A stretch of DNA of 63,236 nucleotides from Deltaproteobacteria bacterium (GCA_002731275.1 PCBK01000131.1:1-63236); one strand, 5' to 3'. Numbered from the stretch's first letter, positions 25,480 through 34,637 are shown. Translations and numbers: made by a program. The notes: generated from the letters alone by a model not told the origin.

Positions 25480-26096
25480 GATTTGCCGAAGTACTTTTTG
25501 GGAGCGGGGACGTTGAGTTGGACTTTGGAGAAGGAGACCTCCATCCGATCACCATCAGGGGCTTTCACCTCAACCCAGCGGGCGAAACCTTTCGGGTCGA
25601 GTTTCAAACGCAAAGAAGAGATCACTTTTTTGAGCGCGTTGATCTTCGGCGTCATCGTCCAGATCTCGGCCTGCTTTTTCACCACATAGAAGCGCTGCAA
25701 GCCCTTCAGATCAGCACGCGTCAGCATCGAGAGATTCTTTGCAACAGCCGACATCATCGGATTTTGTTTGGAGAGGACCTGTTGTTTTTTGAGCGCCGGA
25801 TAGAAGAGCTTTGTCGAGGCGCCGTCCATGACGATCCAACTCTCAGAAGGCTGCAATGTAATCCATGCCATGCGCTTTTTGGACAGGTAGATCTCGCCTG
25901 TACTGATCACAGGTGCGGTCATAAAGGAGAAGTACTGCTTTTGGGAGAAGTGAGCCTTCAAGCTCGCGAATGTGGCGAGTGGCTTCTTGGAGGGGCGCGT
26001 TGTATTGCGTAATGTTTTGGAATTTTTTGCGAAAGAGACACCTCCTCCGAGACAAAAGAGCCCACACAAGAGAGTCAACACAAGACATTTTCTCAT
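25476..26096 (-). CDS. lolA: LolA-like periplasmic lipoprotein carrier
   Basis: 206 residues: a signal peptide (hydrophobic 5-21, cut near SFA-KN), then the LolA pattern of FASLKAHFSQKQYF, a beta-strand GEIYLSKKRMAWITLQP followed by WIVMDG, the strand KLFYP, and a C-terminal KLDPKGFARWVEVKAPDGD region. LolA takes lipoproteins from LolCDE and delivers them to the outer membrane. The downstream gene overlaps by 4 bp and encodes a lipoprotein of LolB size. No lolCDE genes are present in the window. Confidence 0.78.
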   Translation of the reverse strand: MRKCLVLTLLCGLFCLGGGVSFAKNSKTLRNTTRPSKKPLATFASLKAHFSQKQYFSFMTAPVISTGEIYLSKKRMAWITLQPSESWIVMDGASTKLFYPALKKQQVLSKQNPMMSAVAKNLSMLTRADLKGLQRFYVVKKQAEIWTMTPKINALKKVISSLRLKLDPKGFARWVEVKAPDGDRMEVSFSKVQLNVPAPKKYFGKS

Positions 26097-26413
26097 AAAA
26101 AACTCCTACTTTACGAAACGACAAGGACATCTATGTATCTTAAATGTGAGACACCACTTGTCGACATGCAAGATCGCGCTCAAGCTTCCTATAGCACATG
26201 TCGTCTTATCATGTGGACGTCATCAGGGACTTGATAGATGTATCATCCTAGAACATGTTCACTTTTTTTCACGGAGAAGATGAGCTGGGATTTTTGGCTT
26301 TCCTATTCACGATGTCTTTGCTATCTTGGAAAGTCTGTGCAACGGAAGGCCGATATGCTACACAGCCGGGAATGATTCCACACGAACTGGGACGAACGGA
26401 GCGAGACCGCAAC

Positions 26414-27349
26414 ATGAACGTAATCGAACAGATTCCAGAGTTCAACGCCCCTAACACACAGCCTCTTCAAAAACACACAAACGATCTGAATCCCCGTTGG
26501 TGGGATAGGATGGTCGCACGTTTACCCAAAAAGGGGATCTTGTTGGTGTCGACAGATCTTCACGGAAACATGAGCGACTATCAAATGATGAAGGAGCTCT
26601 ATATCGCCGAAGAGCGTATGGGAAACGATCCATTTTTGCTTTTTTGTGGGGATATGGTCCATGGCCCCAACCCACTGCTCAACGAGCCGGGAGCCTGGCC
26701 AGAGTATCTAGGGACGGAGTACAGAGACGAATCTGCTGCGTTGATTCTCGACTACATGAAGTTCGCAAAAAAGGCTCGCACAACTTGCTTGATGGGCAAT
26801 CACGAACACGCCCATGCAGGCGGCCCCCGACTGAGTAAATTCCACGAAGACGAAGGGGGTGTACTGGAGCATCAGTTAGGTGACATGCGCCAACCATTCC
26901 GTGACTTCATTGCGCGTTACCCTTTGCTCGCCGTGACACACTGTGGTCTCGTCTTTACCCACGCCTCGCCAGCCGGCACAGAAGAAAGTCTCGACGCCTT
27001 TGAAGCGTTGACCTACGAGCCAACACTCCCCGAGCCATCGAGCATCTTCTATCACCCCAACACTGTCGGCTACCTCCTCTGGGCACGATACGCGAGCGAT
27101 GAACAAGCCAAGGCTCTCCTGAAAGCAACGGCTCCAGAAGGAGCGACGAACCACATGGTCCTTCACGGACATGAGATCGTCGAACATGGTTACGACGTCC
27201 GCACCCCTCACCAGATCTGCCTCTCGACATCTTACGGAATCCACAACGAAAACAAGTACTACCTGCGAGTTGATCTCTCCAAACAATACACCTGCCCACA
27301 AGATCTTCGAGAAGGAATCGAACTCAAACGGCTCTATCCAGGTATGTAA
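26414..27349 (+). CDS. Calcineurin-like metallophosphoesterase (Ser/Thr phosphatase-like)
   Basis: Contains the phosphoesterase metal motifs in order: STDLHGN, LFCGDMVHGP, CLMGNHEH, a VFTHASP His, and VLHGHEIVEHG. The spacing fits the PPP-like group rather than the YfcE type. The frame is open from an ATG at 26255, which would add a hydrophobic segment (about residues 10-28), but no good ribosome site precedes it. The ATG at 26414 (GGAG about 12 bases upstream) starts a cytoplasmic protein of 311 residues and is preferred with modest certainty. It is divergent from the lolA-like gene and followed by a hairpin terminator. The substrate is unknown. Confidence 0.82.
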   Translation: MNVIEQIPEFNAPNTQPLQKHTNDLNPRWWDRMVARLPKKGILLVSTDLHGNMSDYQMMKELYIAEERMGNDPFLLFCGDMVHGPNPLLNEPGAWPEYLGTEYRDESAALILDYMKFAKKARTTCLMGNHEHAHAGGPRLSKFHEDEGGVLEHQLGDMRQPFRDFIARYPLLAVTHCGLVFTHASPAGTEESLDAFEALTYEPTLPEPSSIFYHPNTVGYLLWARYASDEQAKALLKATAPEGATNHMVLHGHEIVEHGYDVRTPHQICLSTSYGIHNENKYYLRVDLSKQYTCPQDLREGIELKRLYPGM

Positions 27350-27358
27350 TCCACATAC

Positions 27359-27377
27359 AGCACAAAAAGTGCTTTTT
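27359..27377 (+). terminator. Rho-independent terminator after the phosphoesterase gene
   Basis: AGCAC (27359-27363), AAAAA loop and GTGCT (27369-27373) run into a short T tract to 27377. The stem is short (5 bp) but it stands just downstream of the stop at 27349 and before the next start at 27401. Confidence 0.5.
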
Positions 27378-27400
27378 GGATCACCTACACTGGAGCCAAG

Positions 27401-27727
27401 ATGAAACAACCTCGTCACCCCGCCGAACGCCAACAAACCATCCGTCGAAAGATCCTGCAATTACTGGAAGAAGAAAGTGCCGCACTAAGCGCAAAGGCCA
27501 TCTCCAAACGCAGCCACGTCTCTGAAAAAGAAGTGTACACCCACCTCGAACATATCCAGCGCACTCTCGAAAAGAGCAAGACACACACGTTTAAAGTTGA
27601 AGCCGCAGAGTGCCGACAGTGTGACTATATCTTCGAGACGAGAAAGAAGTTGAAGAAGCCAAGTCGATGTCCTGCGTGTAAATGTCAATCGATCGAAGAA
27701 CCACTCTTCGCGATCTCTCGGCGTTGA
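27401..27727 (+). CDS. Small HTH plus zinc-ribbon transcriptional regulator (COG3357-like)
   Basis: 108 residues: an N-terminal winged-helix-like region (about 10-60, with IRRKILQLLEEE, AISKRSHVSEKEVYTHLEHI) joined to a C-terminal zinc ribbon with two Cys pairs (ECRQCDYIF and SRCPACKC). This matches COG3357-type predicted regulators, which are best known from archaea and occur sporadically in bacteria. A DNA-binding role is likely; the target is unknown. It stands alone, between the phosphoesterase terminator and the kelch lipoprotein gene. Confidence 0.85.
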   Translation: MKQPRHPAERQQTIRRKILQLLEEESAALSAKAISKRSHVSEKEVYTHLEHIQRTLEKSKTHTFKVEAAECRQCDYIFETRKKLKKPSRCPACKCQSIEEPLFAISRR

Positions 27728-27817
27728 CAAGTCCAAGTTGACTCGATACGTTACACAATGGTTACAAGCCAACTGAATATTGCCCAAATGATTGTGTGAG
27801 CGTGGAGTTTTCAACAG

Positions 27818-29281
27818 ATGGAACGCCTATTCGTAAGTCTTTTGTTGTGCGCATTTGTGTTGTTTCACTGTGTCTCGGGACACCAGACAAAGCAGATCGA
27901 GATCACAGAGGGACCTCGACTCAACAAAGGTCGAATGTCCGCGACACTTGCCTCGATCAAGCGACCCAATGGCAACATTTACGTCATCGGCGGCGCACCC
28001 TCCGAGCAAAACTTCGTCCCACACACAGGCACCAATGCTATCGAAGTCCTCCGTCCTCCCTACACCAAATGGGAATTCAGCAACATCTCCGTCCCCTACC
28101 CACTCGCAGGTAACGCATATATCCTCCCTGACGGTCGTGTCCTCGTCTATGCCTCGATCTTTGCGTTCAATCCAAAGAGCACACGCACAGAAGTAGGACA
28201 AGACCCAAATAACCCGAACGCACCGGACGCAGGTCCTGTTTCAGCCGTCATCATCGATCTCGACGCAGGCAGCGTCACTCCCATTTACAGACCCAAAGAC
28301 AACACGCCGTGTGGCGCACCTCTGAAAGGGAGCCTTGGTCTCGTCCAACGTGCTTTTGCCAAGAGCATCCAATTAAAAGACGGGACCATCTTGAGACTGG
28401 GCTCATTTGGATACTATGTCGACCCAAACCCCACAGCGAAGTGCGAAGAGAGCAAGTGTGTGTATTGTCTGGACGGAACGTGTAAGGCTGACGAAAATTT
28501 CCAGTACGGTTGTCATGAGGTCAAAGATTGTCCCAACAAAGAAGGAACATGGCACTTACAAGTGGGGGATATGATCGAGATATACACTCCCCCGACAAAC
28601 AAACAATCGTTGGGCACGGTAAAATGTATCAAAATGGACGCAGGCAGAACGAGCCTTGATGCGATCCAGCTCCAAGACGGCAGAGTCTTGATCACCGGGG
28701 GTTGGGGACCAGAGGGAGATGGTGTGAATCAGTCGTATGGCACGACATATTTTCTCGACTCAAAGACGGCCACACTCACCCCAGGCCCACGCATGCTCGA
28801 ACCCAGAGAAGACCACTCGACAGCGATGCTTGAGGACGGGCGTATCCTCGTCACAGGTGGCACAGTAGGAAGTGGAAAGACTGTCAAGAGTACAGAAATC
28901 TTCTCACCACAGAAAGGGATCTTCGAGTACGGAGACGATATGCAATTTTCACGCGAAGACCACTTCAGTATGTATCTCGGTCCGTTGATCATGTTTGTGG
29001 GAGGCGAAGTCGCGGACAAGGCCGATCAGATCAGGAACACTGCGGCGTTCTTTAACCGCAAAACAGGCGCGTACATCAGTCCACAGTTTTTGTATTCGCG
29101 GCCTGAAAATGGTGCACTTGAGGCAGGTTTGGCTGGTATCTCAGATGGAGCCGGTGTCCATCTCGATGACAACACGATCTTGCTATTCGGTGGCCAACAA
29201 GGTTACCAGGATCGAGATGGTGAATATATCAGCGCGGGGATCGGTACAATCAGGACATTACTCGTCAAATACAATCCATAA
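27818..29281 (+). CDS. Kelch-type beta-propeller lipoprotein
   Basis: 487 residues: a hydrophobic N-terminus ending in LFHC (lipobox, about residue 18), then repeated blades with paired glycines and a following strand of the kelch/galactose-oxidase type: NIYVIGGAP, DGRVLVYAS, DGRVLITGGWG, DGRILVTGGT, IMFVGGEV, TILLFGGQQG. Four Cys in a loop (KCEESKCVYCLDGTC) could form disulphides. No galactose-oxidase copper ligand set is evident. Probably an outer-membrane lipoprotein with a binding role. GGAG lies about ten bases before the ATG. Confidence 0.82.
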   Translation: MERLFVSLLLCAFVLFHCVSGHQTKQIEITEGPRLNKGRMSATLASIKRPNGNIYVIGGAPSEQNFVPHTGTNAIEVLRPPYTKWEFSNISVPYPLAGNAYILPDGRVLVYASIFAFNPKSTRTEVGQDPNNPNAPDAGPVSAVIIDLDAGSVTPIYRPKDNTPCGAPLKGSLGLVQRAFAKSIQLKDGTILRLGSFGYYVDPNPTAKCEESKCVYCLDGTCKADENFQYGCHEVKDCPNKEGTWHLQVGDMIEIYTPPTNKQSLGTVKCIKMDAGRTSLDAIQLQDGRVLITGGWGPEGDGVNQSYGTTYFLDSKTATLTPGPRMLEPREDHSTAMLEDGRILVTGGTVGSGKTVKSTEIFSPQKGIFEYGDDMQFSREDHFSMYLGPLIMFVGGEVADKADQIRNTAAFFNRKTGAYISPQFLYSRPENGALEAGLAGISDGAGVHLDDNTILLFGGQQGYQDRDGEYISAGIGTIRTLLVKYNP

Positions 29282-29309
29282 GCTCCTCCTTCAAGAAACC
29301 TCGGAAAGA

Positions 29310-30272
29310 TCACATTGCGTCGAGATAGGCTTGCATCTGTGCAGGTAGAGGGGACGAGAAAGTCATCTCTTCGTCAGTATGGGGGTGGACCAACGTCAAC
29401 TCTTTTGCGTGCAAGAATAGCCTCTTGGCCTTTGGACATTCTGCGGCTTTTTCCTTTGGGCAATACAGCCAGTCTCCCACGATGGGGTGTCCGAGATGCG
29501 CCATGTGTACGCGGATTTGATGTGTACGTCCAGTCTCGATTTGCACGCGGAGATGGCTGACATCTTTATACCTTTGCAACACCTCGTAGTGTGTGATTGC
29601 GAGCTTTCCACGAGAGGATGAGACGATACCTCTTTGTAACCCCTTCCCAACGCTGCCCATATAATCGCGTAAAATATCCTTATCTTTTTCGACACTTCCA
29701 ACGACGATCACTTCATATGTCCTTTTTGCGGTCCGCTCCTGAAATTGTCGCCCCAGTGAGCTCGCGGCAGATTTGGAGGTCGCGAACGCGACAACACCAG
29801 AGGCGCCGGCGTCGAGGCGGTGTGCCGCGGTCACGTACCGCTTTTTGGCATGCACACCCTCTTCCTTGAGCAGCAACTCAAGCTGCCGAAGACAGACGCG
29901 TTTGTCTTCTTTGGGAGTCGGTTCGACAGGGATATCGGAGGGTTTATCAAGGATAGCAAGGTGCCGATCTCGGAAGAGCAGATTGGGTCGCCCTCCCACG
30001 TGATCCCAATGTAACTCTTGCTTGGGAGTCTCTGGGGTCACGAGTGGACGAAATGTCGTCCAAGCGATCCGCTCACCTTGGCGGACAGGCCGAGAGAATT
30101 CTCGTATCGAGCGCTGATCAACGCGAATGTTTCGGATCCGAAGCTCGCGACGTGCTTGCTTGATGGTCAATCCAGAGAAATGGATGACACACCAGCGATC
30201 AAGGGGTGTACCCGCCTCCTCAGCTTTGACAGTAAATTGATATGTGCGTTTCTTTTGTTGGCTTTTTGACAA
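29310..30272 (-). CDS. RluA-family pseudouridine synthase
   Basis: 320 residues: an S4 RNA-binding domain (about 20-75, LTIKQARRELRIRNIRVD) and a pseudouridine synthase domain with the catalytic Asp in AAHRLDAGASGV (family HRLDxxTSG), LLFRDRHLAILDKPSD, and the late motif IETGRTHQIRVHMAHLGHPIVGD. It converts specific uridines in rRNA or tRNA to pseudouridine; the exact target cannot be read. The start is a TTG at 30272, supported by GGAAGGA eight bases upstream. Confidence 0.93.
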   Translation of the reverse strand: MSKSQQKKRTYQFTVKAEEAGTPLDRWCVIHFSGLTIKQARRELRIRNIRVDQRSIREFSRPVRQGERIAWTTFRPLVTPETPKQELHWDHVGGRPNLLFRDRHLAILDKPSDIPVEPTPKEDKRVCLRQLELLLKEEGVHAKKRYVTAAHRLDAGASGVVAFATSKSAASSLGRQFQERTAKRTYEVIVVGSVEKDKDILRDYMGSVGKGLQRGIVSSSRGKLAITHYEVLQRYKDVSHLRVQIETGRTHQIRVHMAHLGHPIVGDWLYCPKEKAAECPKAKRLFLHAKELTLVHPHTDEEMTFSSPLPAQMQAYLDAM

Positions 30273-30490
30273 GGTCGTGTTCCTTCCATTCCTCCCATTT
30301 ATAAGGGAGAAAAAAAGACTTTCTCTCTGTGTTTGCTAGAGGAGGTGTTCTGTGCTACACTAGGCAACTACAAATTAGCCTCTTCATCTTGAATTGTCGT
30401 AAATGCAATGACCAGTGCAGTAGATGTGAGATTCGCGACAGCTCACACTTTGCAATGAAGAAAAGCGCAACATCCTATAGGAGAGCGAGG

Positions 30491-32752
30491 GTGAGTGAAG
30501 AACGCATCTCTATCAAAATTCGACTGAAATACTCCGATGTGAGCTTGTTTCAACGCCGATTTTCGCCATACATGAGTCAATACGGGATGTTTTTGCCAAC
30601 AAGGCATCTCAAGAACAAAGGAACTCCACTGTTCTTCGAATTCTTTTTGGCAAACAATCAGCGAGTCTTTTACGGGGAAGGGACGGTGGTACAATTATAC
30701 CCACCAGACCGCTATCCCACTGCAGGTCTAGGCATACGTTTTACAGCACTGGATCAACGCAGTCAACAACTCCTGATGGAGATTCTCGCCCAACAGACAC
30801 AACGCTCGGACCTTGTTCCCAAACTTTCTCCAGGCGTCATCCAAGACCTCTCAGACGCAGCACCAGCCACCCAGGCGCCTCCCCCAACAGCCACGGGGCG
30901 ACAACCTGCGCGTGCAACGGCTGGAACATCCAAGGTCCCCACTCAGCAGCCGGTAGCATCGAGCAACACAGCACAGCCTTGGAATGTCGGAAAACCCAAC
31001 GCTCCAGAGACCCCTGCGACGCCTCCCCCTGCAGCCAAAGAGCTCCCACTCTTCTACGGAAAAGAATCCGAGATCGAAGAAACGGGTCCCATCATCGGGA
31101 TCGACTTGGGGACGACCAACAGCTGCTGCGCGATCGTTGAGGGGAACAAACCTCACGTGATCCCATCACGCTATGGTTACAACACAATCCCCTCTATCGT
31201 CGCATACGATGAGCGCGGGAACCTCCTCATCGGACACCCTGCCAAAAGCCAAATGATGCTCAACCCACATAACACTGTGTACGGCTCAAAACGGCTCGTA
31301 GGGCGCAAGTACCACTCCCCCATTGTCCAGATCATCAAAAACCGTTTCCTCTACGAAATTATCGAGACGGAAAAAGGCGACTCTGGTGTCCGCATCGACC
31401 AATCGAACTTTACACTGCAAGAGGTCTCAGCGCTCATCCTCACGGAGATCAAAGAGATCGCCCAGAGCTACCTTGAGCAGCCGATCAATCGCGCCGTCAT
31501 CAGTGTCCCCGCCTACTACAACGACAACCAAAGACAAGCCGTTAGAGAAGCCGGCCTGCTCGCGGGCTTGAAAGTAGAACGGATCGTCAACGAGCCGACT
31601 GCAGCCGCACTCGCGTACGGCTTCGGACGCTCACTCAACCAAAAACTGCTCGTCTACGATCTCGGTGGAGGCACCTTCGACGCCTCAGTCCTCCAGATCC
31701 ACAAAGACGTCTACGAGGTTATCTCCACAGGTGGGAACACCTTCCTTGGTGGGGTCGACTTTGACAGTCGTCTGATCGACTATGTGCTCGATCGTTTCTA
31801 CGAAGAACACCAAATCAACCTTCGCCACGACGCGGTGAAGATGCAGCGCATCAAAGACGCCGTAGAAAAGGCAAAGTGTGATCTCTCACACGAAGTCAAA
31901 ACGGACCTGATCATCCCCTACATCGACTTGAAGGATGGTGTCCCACTCGATATCAACTTGACGCTGGATCGAGAGGTCCTCAACTCTCTCGTACAAGACC
32001 TCGTAGAAGAGACCGTCCGCGTTTGTGATGCTGTCCTCAGCGCACAAAATCTCAAACCACAAGAGATCGATGAGGTGATCCTCGTCGGTGGACAAACCCG
32101 TATGCCACTCATCCACCAACGCCTGACGGATCACTTTGGGAAACCACCCCACCGCAACGTCCACCCCGATGAAGCCGTCGCGCTTGGGACCGCGATCCTC
32201 GCATACTCATTTGGTCAAAGTGGTCTGATCAAACTCGTTGATGTTCTCGCGATGTCCATCGGTATCGGTCTCCCAGGTGGACGATTCAAGGTGATCGCGC
32301 CACGCAACCACAAACTCCCCTTCGAGAAAAGCTACACCATCTCCACCACACGAGATGATCAAACAGAGCTCGAAATCGTCGTGTTCCAGGGAGAAAGCTC
32401 AAATGTCGCGGACAATGAATACCTCGGCACGATGAAGTTGCAGAATATCCAAAAAGCACCTCGTGGTAAGGCAAAGTTCGATATCACCTTCCACCTCAAC
32501 AACGAATGTATCCTCAAAATTACCGCAAAAGATCTCCAAACAGGGTTGGTCAAAGAGTTGGTCCTCTCCACCAGAGACACCCCCGAAGATCTTCGCCAAA
32601 AATTGGAGATGCCAGCCCCCGCACCAGCGGAAGCTGTCCCCCCTCCAATACCAACACAACCCACATCACACATCCCCCCCATCGAAGACACACCAGCCCC
32701 TAGTGGCGGCGGTGTCCTCGGATGGATCAAGAAACTGTTGGGTCGACGTTAA
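30491..32752 (+). CDS. PilZ-Hsp70 (DnaK-like) fusion protein
   Basis: 753 residues. Residues 1-105 resemble the myxobacterial type of PilZ domain (RISIKIRLKY, YGMFLPTRHL, PLFFEFFL, TAGLGIRFTAL). A Pro/Ala/Thr-rich linker (about 106-195) leads to a complete Hsp70 nucleotide-binding domain from 201 (IGIDLGTTNSC, PAYYNDNQRQA, NEPTAAALAYG, VYDLGGGTFD, VGGQTRMP) and a substrate-binding beta domain (about 580-690). The helical lid is missing; a Pro-rich stretch and a short tail GVLGWIKKLLGRR replace it. The GTG at 30491 follows TAGGAG with a 7-base spacer and is preferred over an open frame back to 30329. A 13-bp-arm terminator follows. No DnaJ or GrpE gene is nearby. Confidence 0.9.
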   Translation: MSEERISIKIRLKYSDVSLFQRRFSPYMSQYGMFLPTRHLKNKGTPLFFEFFLANNQRVFYGEGTVVQLYPPDRYPTAGLGIRFTALDQRSQQLLMEILAQQTQRSDLVPKLSPGVIQDLSDAAPATQAPPPTATGRQPARATAGTSKVPTQQPVASSNTAQPWNVGKPNAPETPATPPPAAKELPLFYGKESEIEETGPIIGIDLGTTNSCCAIVEGNKPHVIPSRYGYNTIPSIVAYDERGNLLIGHPAKSQMMLNPHNTVYGSKRLVGRKYHSPIVQIIKNRFLYEIIETEKGDSGVRIDQSNFTLQEVSALILTEIKEIAQSYLEQPINRAVISVPAYYNDNQRQAVREAGLLAGLKVERIVNEPTAAALAYGFGRSLNQKLLVYDLGGGTFDASVLQIHKDVYEVISTGGNTFLGGVDFDSRLIDYVLDRFYEEHQINLRHDAVKMQRIKDAVEKAKCDLSHEVKTDLIIPYIDLKDGVPLDINLTLDREVLNSLVQDLVEETVRVCDAVLSAQNLKPQEIDEVILVGGQTRMPLIHQRLTDHFGKPPHRNVHPDEAVALGTAILAYSFGQSGLIKLVDVLAMSIGIGLPGGRFKVIAPRNHKLPFEKSYTISTTRDDQTELEIVVFQGESSNVADNEYLGTMKLQNIQKAPRGKAKFDITFHLNNECILKITAKDLQTGLVKELVLSTRDTPEDLRQKLEMPAPAPAEAVPPPIPTQPTSHIPPIEDTPAPSGGGVLGWIKKLLGRR

Positions 32753-32758
32753 CTCCCC

Positions 32759-32791
32759 AAACCAACAAACACTTGCATTGTTTGTTGGTTT
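32759..32791 (+). terminator. Strong hairpin after the PilZ-Hsp70 gene
   Basis: AAACCAACAAACA (32759-32771) pairs perfectly with TGTTTGTTGGTTT (32779-32791) around a 7-base loop, seven bases after the stop codon. The T-rich right arm and following GCGTTTATC make a terminator likely, although no long T tract follows. Confidence 0.6.
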
Positions 32792-32879
32792 GCGTTTATC
32801 TCTATGCGAATCGTATGACTGATTATCTCGACGTTAATACCGGTCACAAAACCGCGCCCCACATCGTCTCGGAGTGAAC

Positions 32880-33833
32880 ATGAGCAATACCATCGCCTTT
32901 GTCACAGATCCACTGGATCAAATTGACCCCCAAAAAGATTCGACCTTCGCGTTGATGCATGCAGCACAAACACGGGGCTACCAAGTCTTCTGGATGGAAG
33001 CCGCAGATGTGCATATCCAACACGGTAATCCTGTTGGATACATGTCTTCTATTACAGTTGATCCACAAGCAAGCGAGCCGTTCACCATTGGCGCGTCCTT
33101 TCTCGCCTCACTCAACGAGCTCGCCGCGATCTGGTGGCGAAAAACGCCCCCATATAACCTCGACCTGCTCTTTGCACTCGACGCGCTGCAACTCGTCAAA
33201 CCCTCGACCCTCGTTCTCAACGATCCCCGCACTTTGCGTAACATGAATGAGAACTTGTTTGCGCTCAAACTCCCCCAACTGTCCCCCCAAACACTCGTCA
33301 CCAAAAACCCCATCGCAATCCAGGGATTTATGGACGAAGTGAAAGGCAAAACAGTTGTCCGCCAACTCGACGCGCCTGTCTCCAGAAACAGCTTCATCTT
33401 GCGCAAGGGTGATCCCAACCTCAAAATCCTGACAGAGGTGCTCACACAAAACGCATCTCAATACGTGATCGCACAAAAACTCGTCACAGAGTCAGGACTT
33501 GATGGCGACAAACGTATCTACTTTGTCGACGGAACATACCTCGGAATTGCACTTCAGATCCCATCGATCGGTGAGCTGAAAGGTTCTTTTGAGAGAGGTT
33601 CTGAGGCCGCAACCTGTGACCTCACAGCACAAGATCAACAGCTGATCAACACCCTCGGCCCCGTACTCAAAGAGAATGGCATCTTCTTCGCAACTGCGGA
33701 TGTCGCAGACGGCTTGATCACACAGCTCAACTTCTCTTGTCCAGGTGGACTCGTCGAACTTCAAAGCATCAGCGACTCAGACGTCTTCGAGAGCATCTTT
33801 GCAGGTCTGGAGCAAAAACTCGTCGCGTTGTAA
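32880..33833 (+). CDS. Glutathione-synthetase-like ATP-grasp protein with altered active site
   Basis: 317 residues that align along their whole length with bacterial GshB: FVTDPLDQIDPQKDSTFALM, MEAADVHI, RKTPPYNLDLLFA, LNDPRTLRNMNENLFALKL, GDPNLKILTEVL and DGDKRIYFVDG. However, the ATP-binding K-P-L-D-G-x-G-G loop reads R-Q-L-D-A-P-V-S, ARIPxGGExRGN reads LQIPSIGELKGS, and the metal-binding TEINVTSP reads TQLNFSCP. The fold seems kept while catalysis may be lost or changed. The ATG at 32880 has GGAG five bases upstream. No gshA is nearby, and the convergent neighbour is the mlaC-like gene. Confidence 0.8.
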   Translation: MSNTIAFVTDPLDQIDPQKDSTFALMHAAQTRGYQVFWMEAADVHIQHGNPVGYMSSITVDPQASEPFTIGASFLASLNELAAIWWRKTPPYNLDLLFALDALQLVKPSTLVLNDPRTLRNMNENLFALKLPQLSPQTLVTKNPIAIQGFMDEVKGKTVVRQLDAPVSRNSFILRKGDPNLKILTEVLTQNASQYVIAQKLVTESGLDGDKRIYFVDGTYLGIALQIPSIGELKGSFERGSEAATCDLTAQDQQLINTLGPVLKENGIFFATADVADGLITQLNFSCPGGLVELQSISDSDVFESIFAGLEQKLVAL

Positions 33834-33903
33834 AGAGTGTGAATGTGCTTGGTAAATGATGAATGATTGAGGGTGGGAAGCGAGACAGGAGAGAGAAGAA
33901 TGA

Positions 33904-34596
33904 CTACTTCTTTGCGACTGGATCGATGAGGGGTTTGAGACCTTCCTTTTTACGAATCTCGTTGACCTTGGTTTGGATTCGCTTGATCAACTCTTTGAAC
34001 GATTTTTTGCGGATGATCTTGTCGAATTGTTCCTCATAGGTCTCGACGAGGCTGTTGTCGTTAGTCACGATGTCACCGACAAGCCATGACTTACCTTTCT
34101 TGAGAAAAATCCACTCCACGCGGACCTTACGAATCTTCTTGCTGCGAGGATCTTTGTAGCGAACACGTGTGAAGACAGTCGCCTTGGACTTCTTGATCTT
34201 TTGCTTTTTGTAGCGCACCCCAACGTCTTTGTCTTGCTTCTTTTGGATGCCTGCGCTCAAGCTACGAAAGTAGGCGTTCTTGATCAGCGCTTTGACCCAA
34301 AACTGATAAGAGGTCCGCTCATCCTTCGTGCGTTTCTCCCAGTGATCACCAAGTGCTCTTTTCGCGAGCTGATCGAAGTCAAAGAACGGCTCGATCAACT
34401 TTTGAATCTCTTTGGCTTTCTTTCGTCTGGCCTTTTTGCTTTTGCCTTCGTTTTGTTCGATGATCGACTGGACCTTCTTTTGGGTCTCTTTCAACAAAGA
34501 CATCGGATCCTTTTCAGCAGCAAAAGAGGAGGCACTTGCCGCCATACAAAACACCGCAGTCACGACAAAACACAAAGAAAATTGAATCCTTTTCAT
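33904..34596 (-). CDS. MlaC/Ttg2D-like periplasmic phospholipid-binding protein
   Basis: 230 residues: a signal peptide (hydrophobic 8-27, cut near SFA-AE), then the MlaC pattern LLKETQKKVQSII, LIEPFFDFDQLAKRALGDHW, FRSLSA, VEWIFLKKGKSWLVGDIVTNDNSLVETYEEQFDKII. MlaC moves phospholipids between the inner-membrane MlaFEDB complex and the outer membrane. It is unusually Lys-rich. It lies 41 bp after a TolC-family gene on the same strand, an unusual pairing; mlaBDEF are absent from the window. ATG 34596 with GGAG eight bases upstream is preferred to the adjacent GTG. Confidence 0.88.
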   Translation of the reverse strand: MKRIQFSLCFVVTAVFCMAASASSFAAEKDPMSLLKETQKKVQSIIEQNEGKSKKARRKKAKEIQKLIEPFFDFDQLAKRALGDHWEKRTKDERTSYQFWVKALIKNAYFRSLSAGIQKKQDKDVGVRYKKQKIKKSKATVFTRVRYKDPRSKKIRKVRVEWIFLKKGKSWLVGDIVTNDNSLVETYEEQFDKIIRKKSFKELIKRIQTKVNEIRKKEGLKPLIDPVAKK

Positions 34597-34637
34597 CACT
34601 TTATCTCCTTTCGGCAGACCTCAACGGGAACCGTAGC

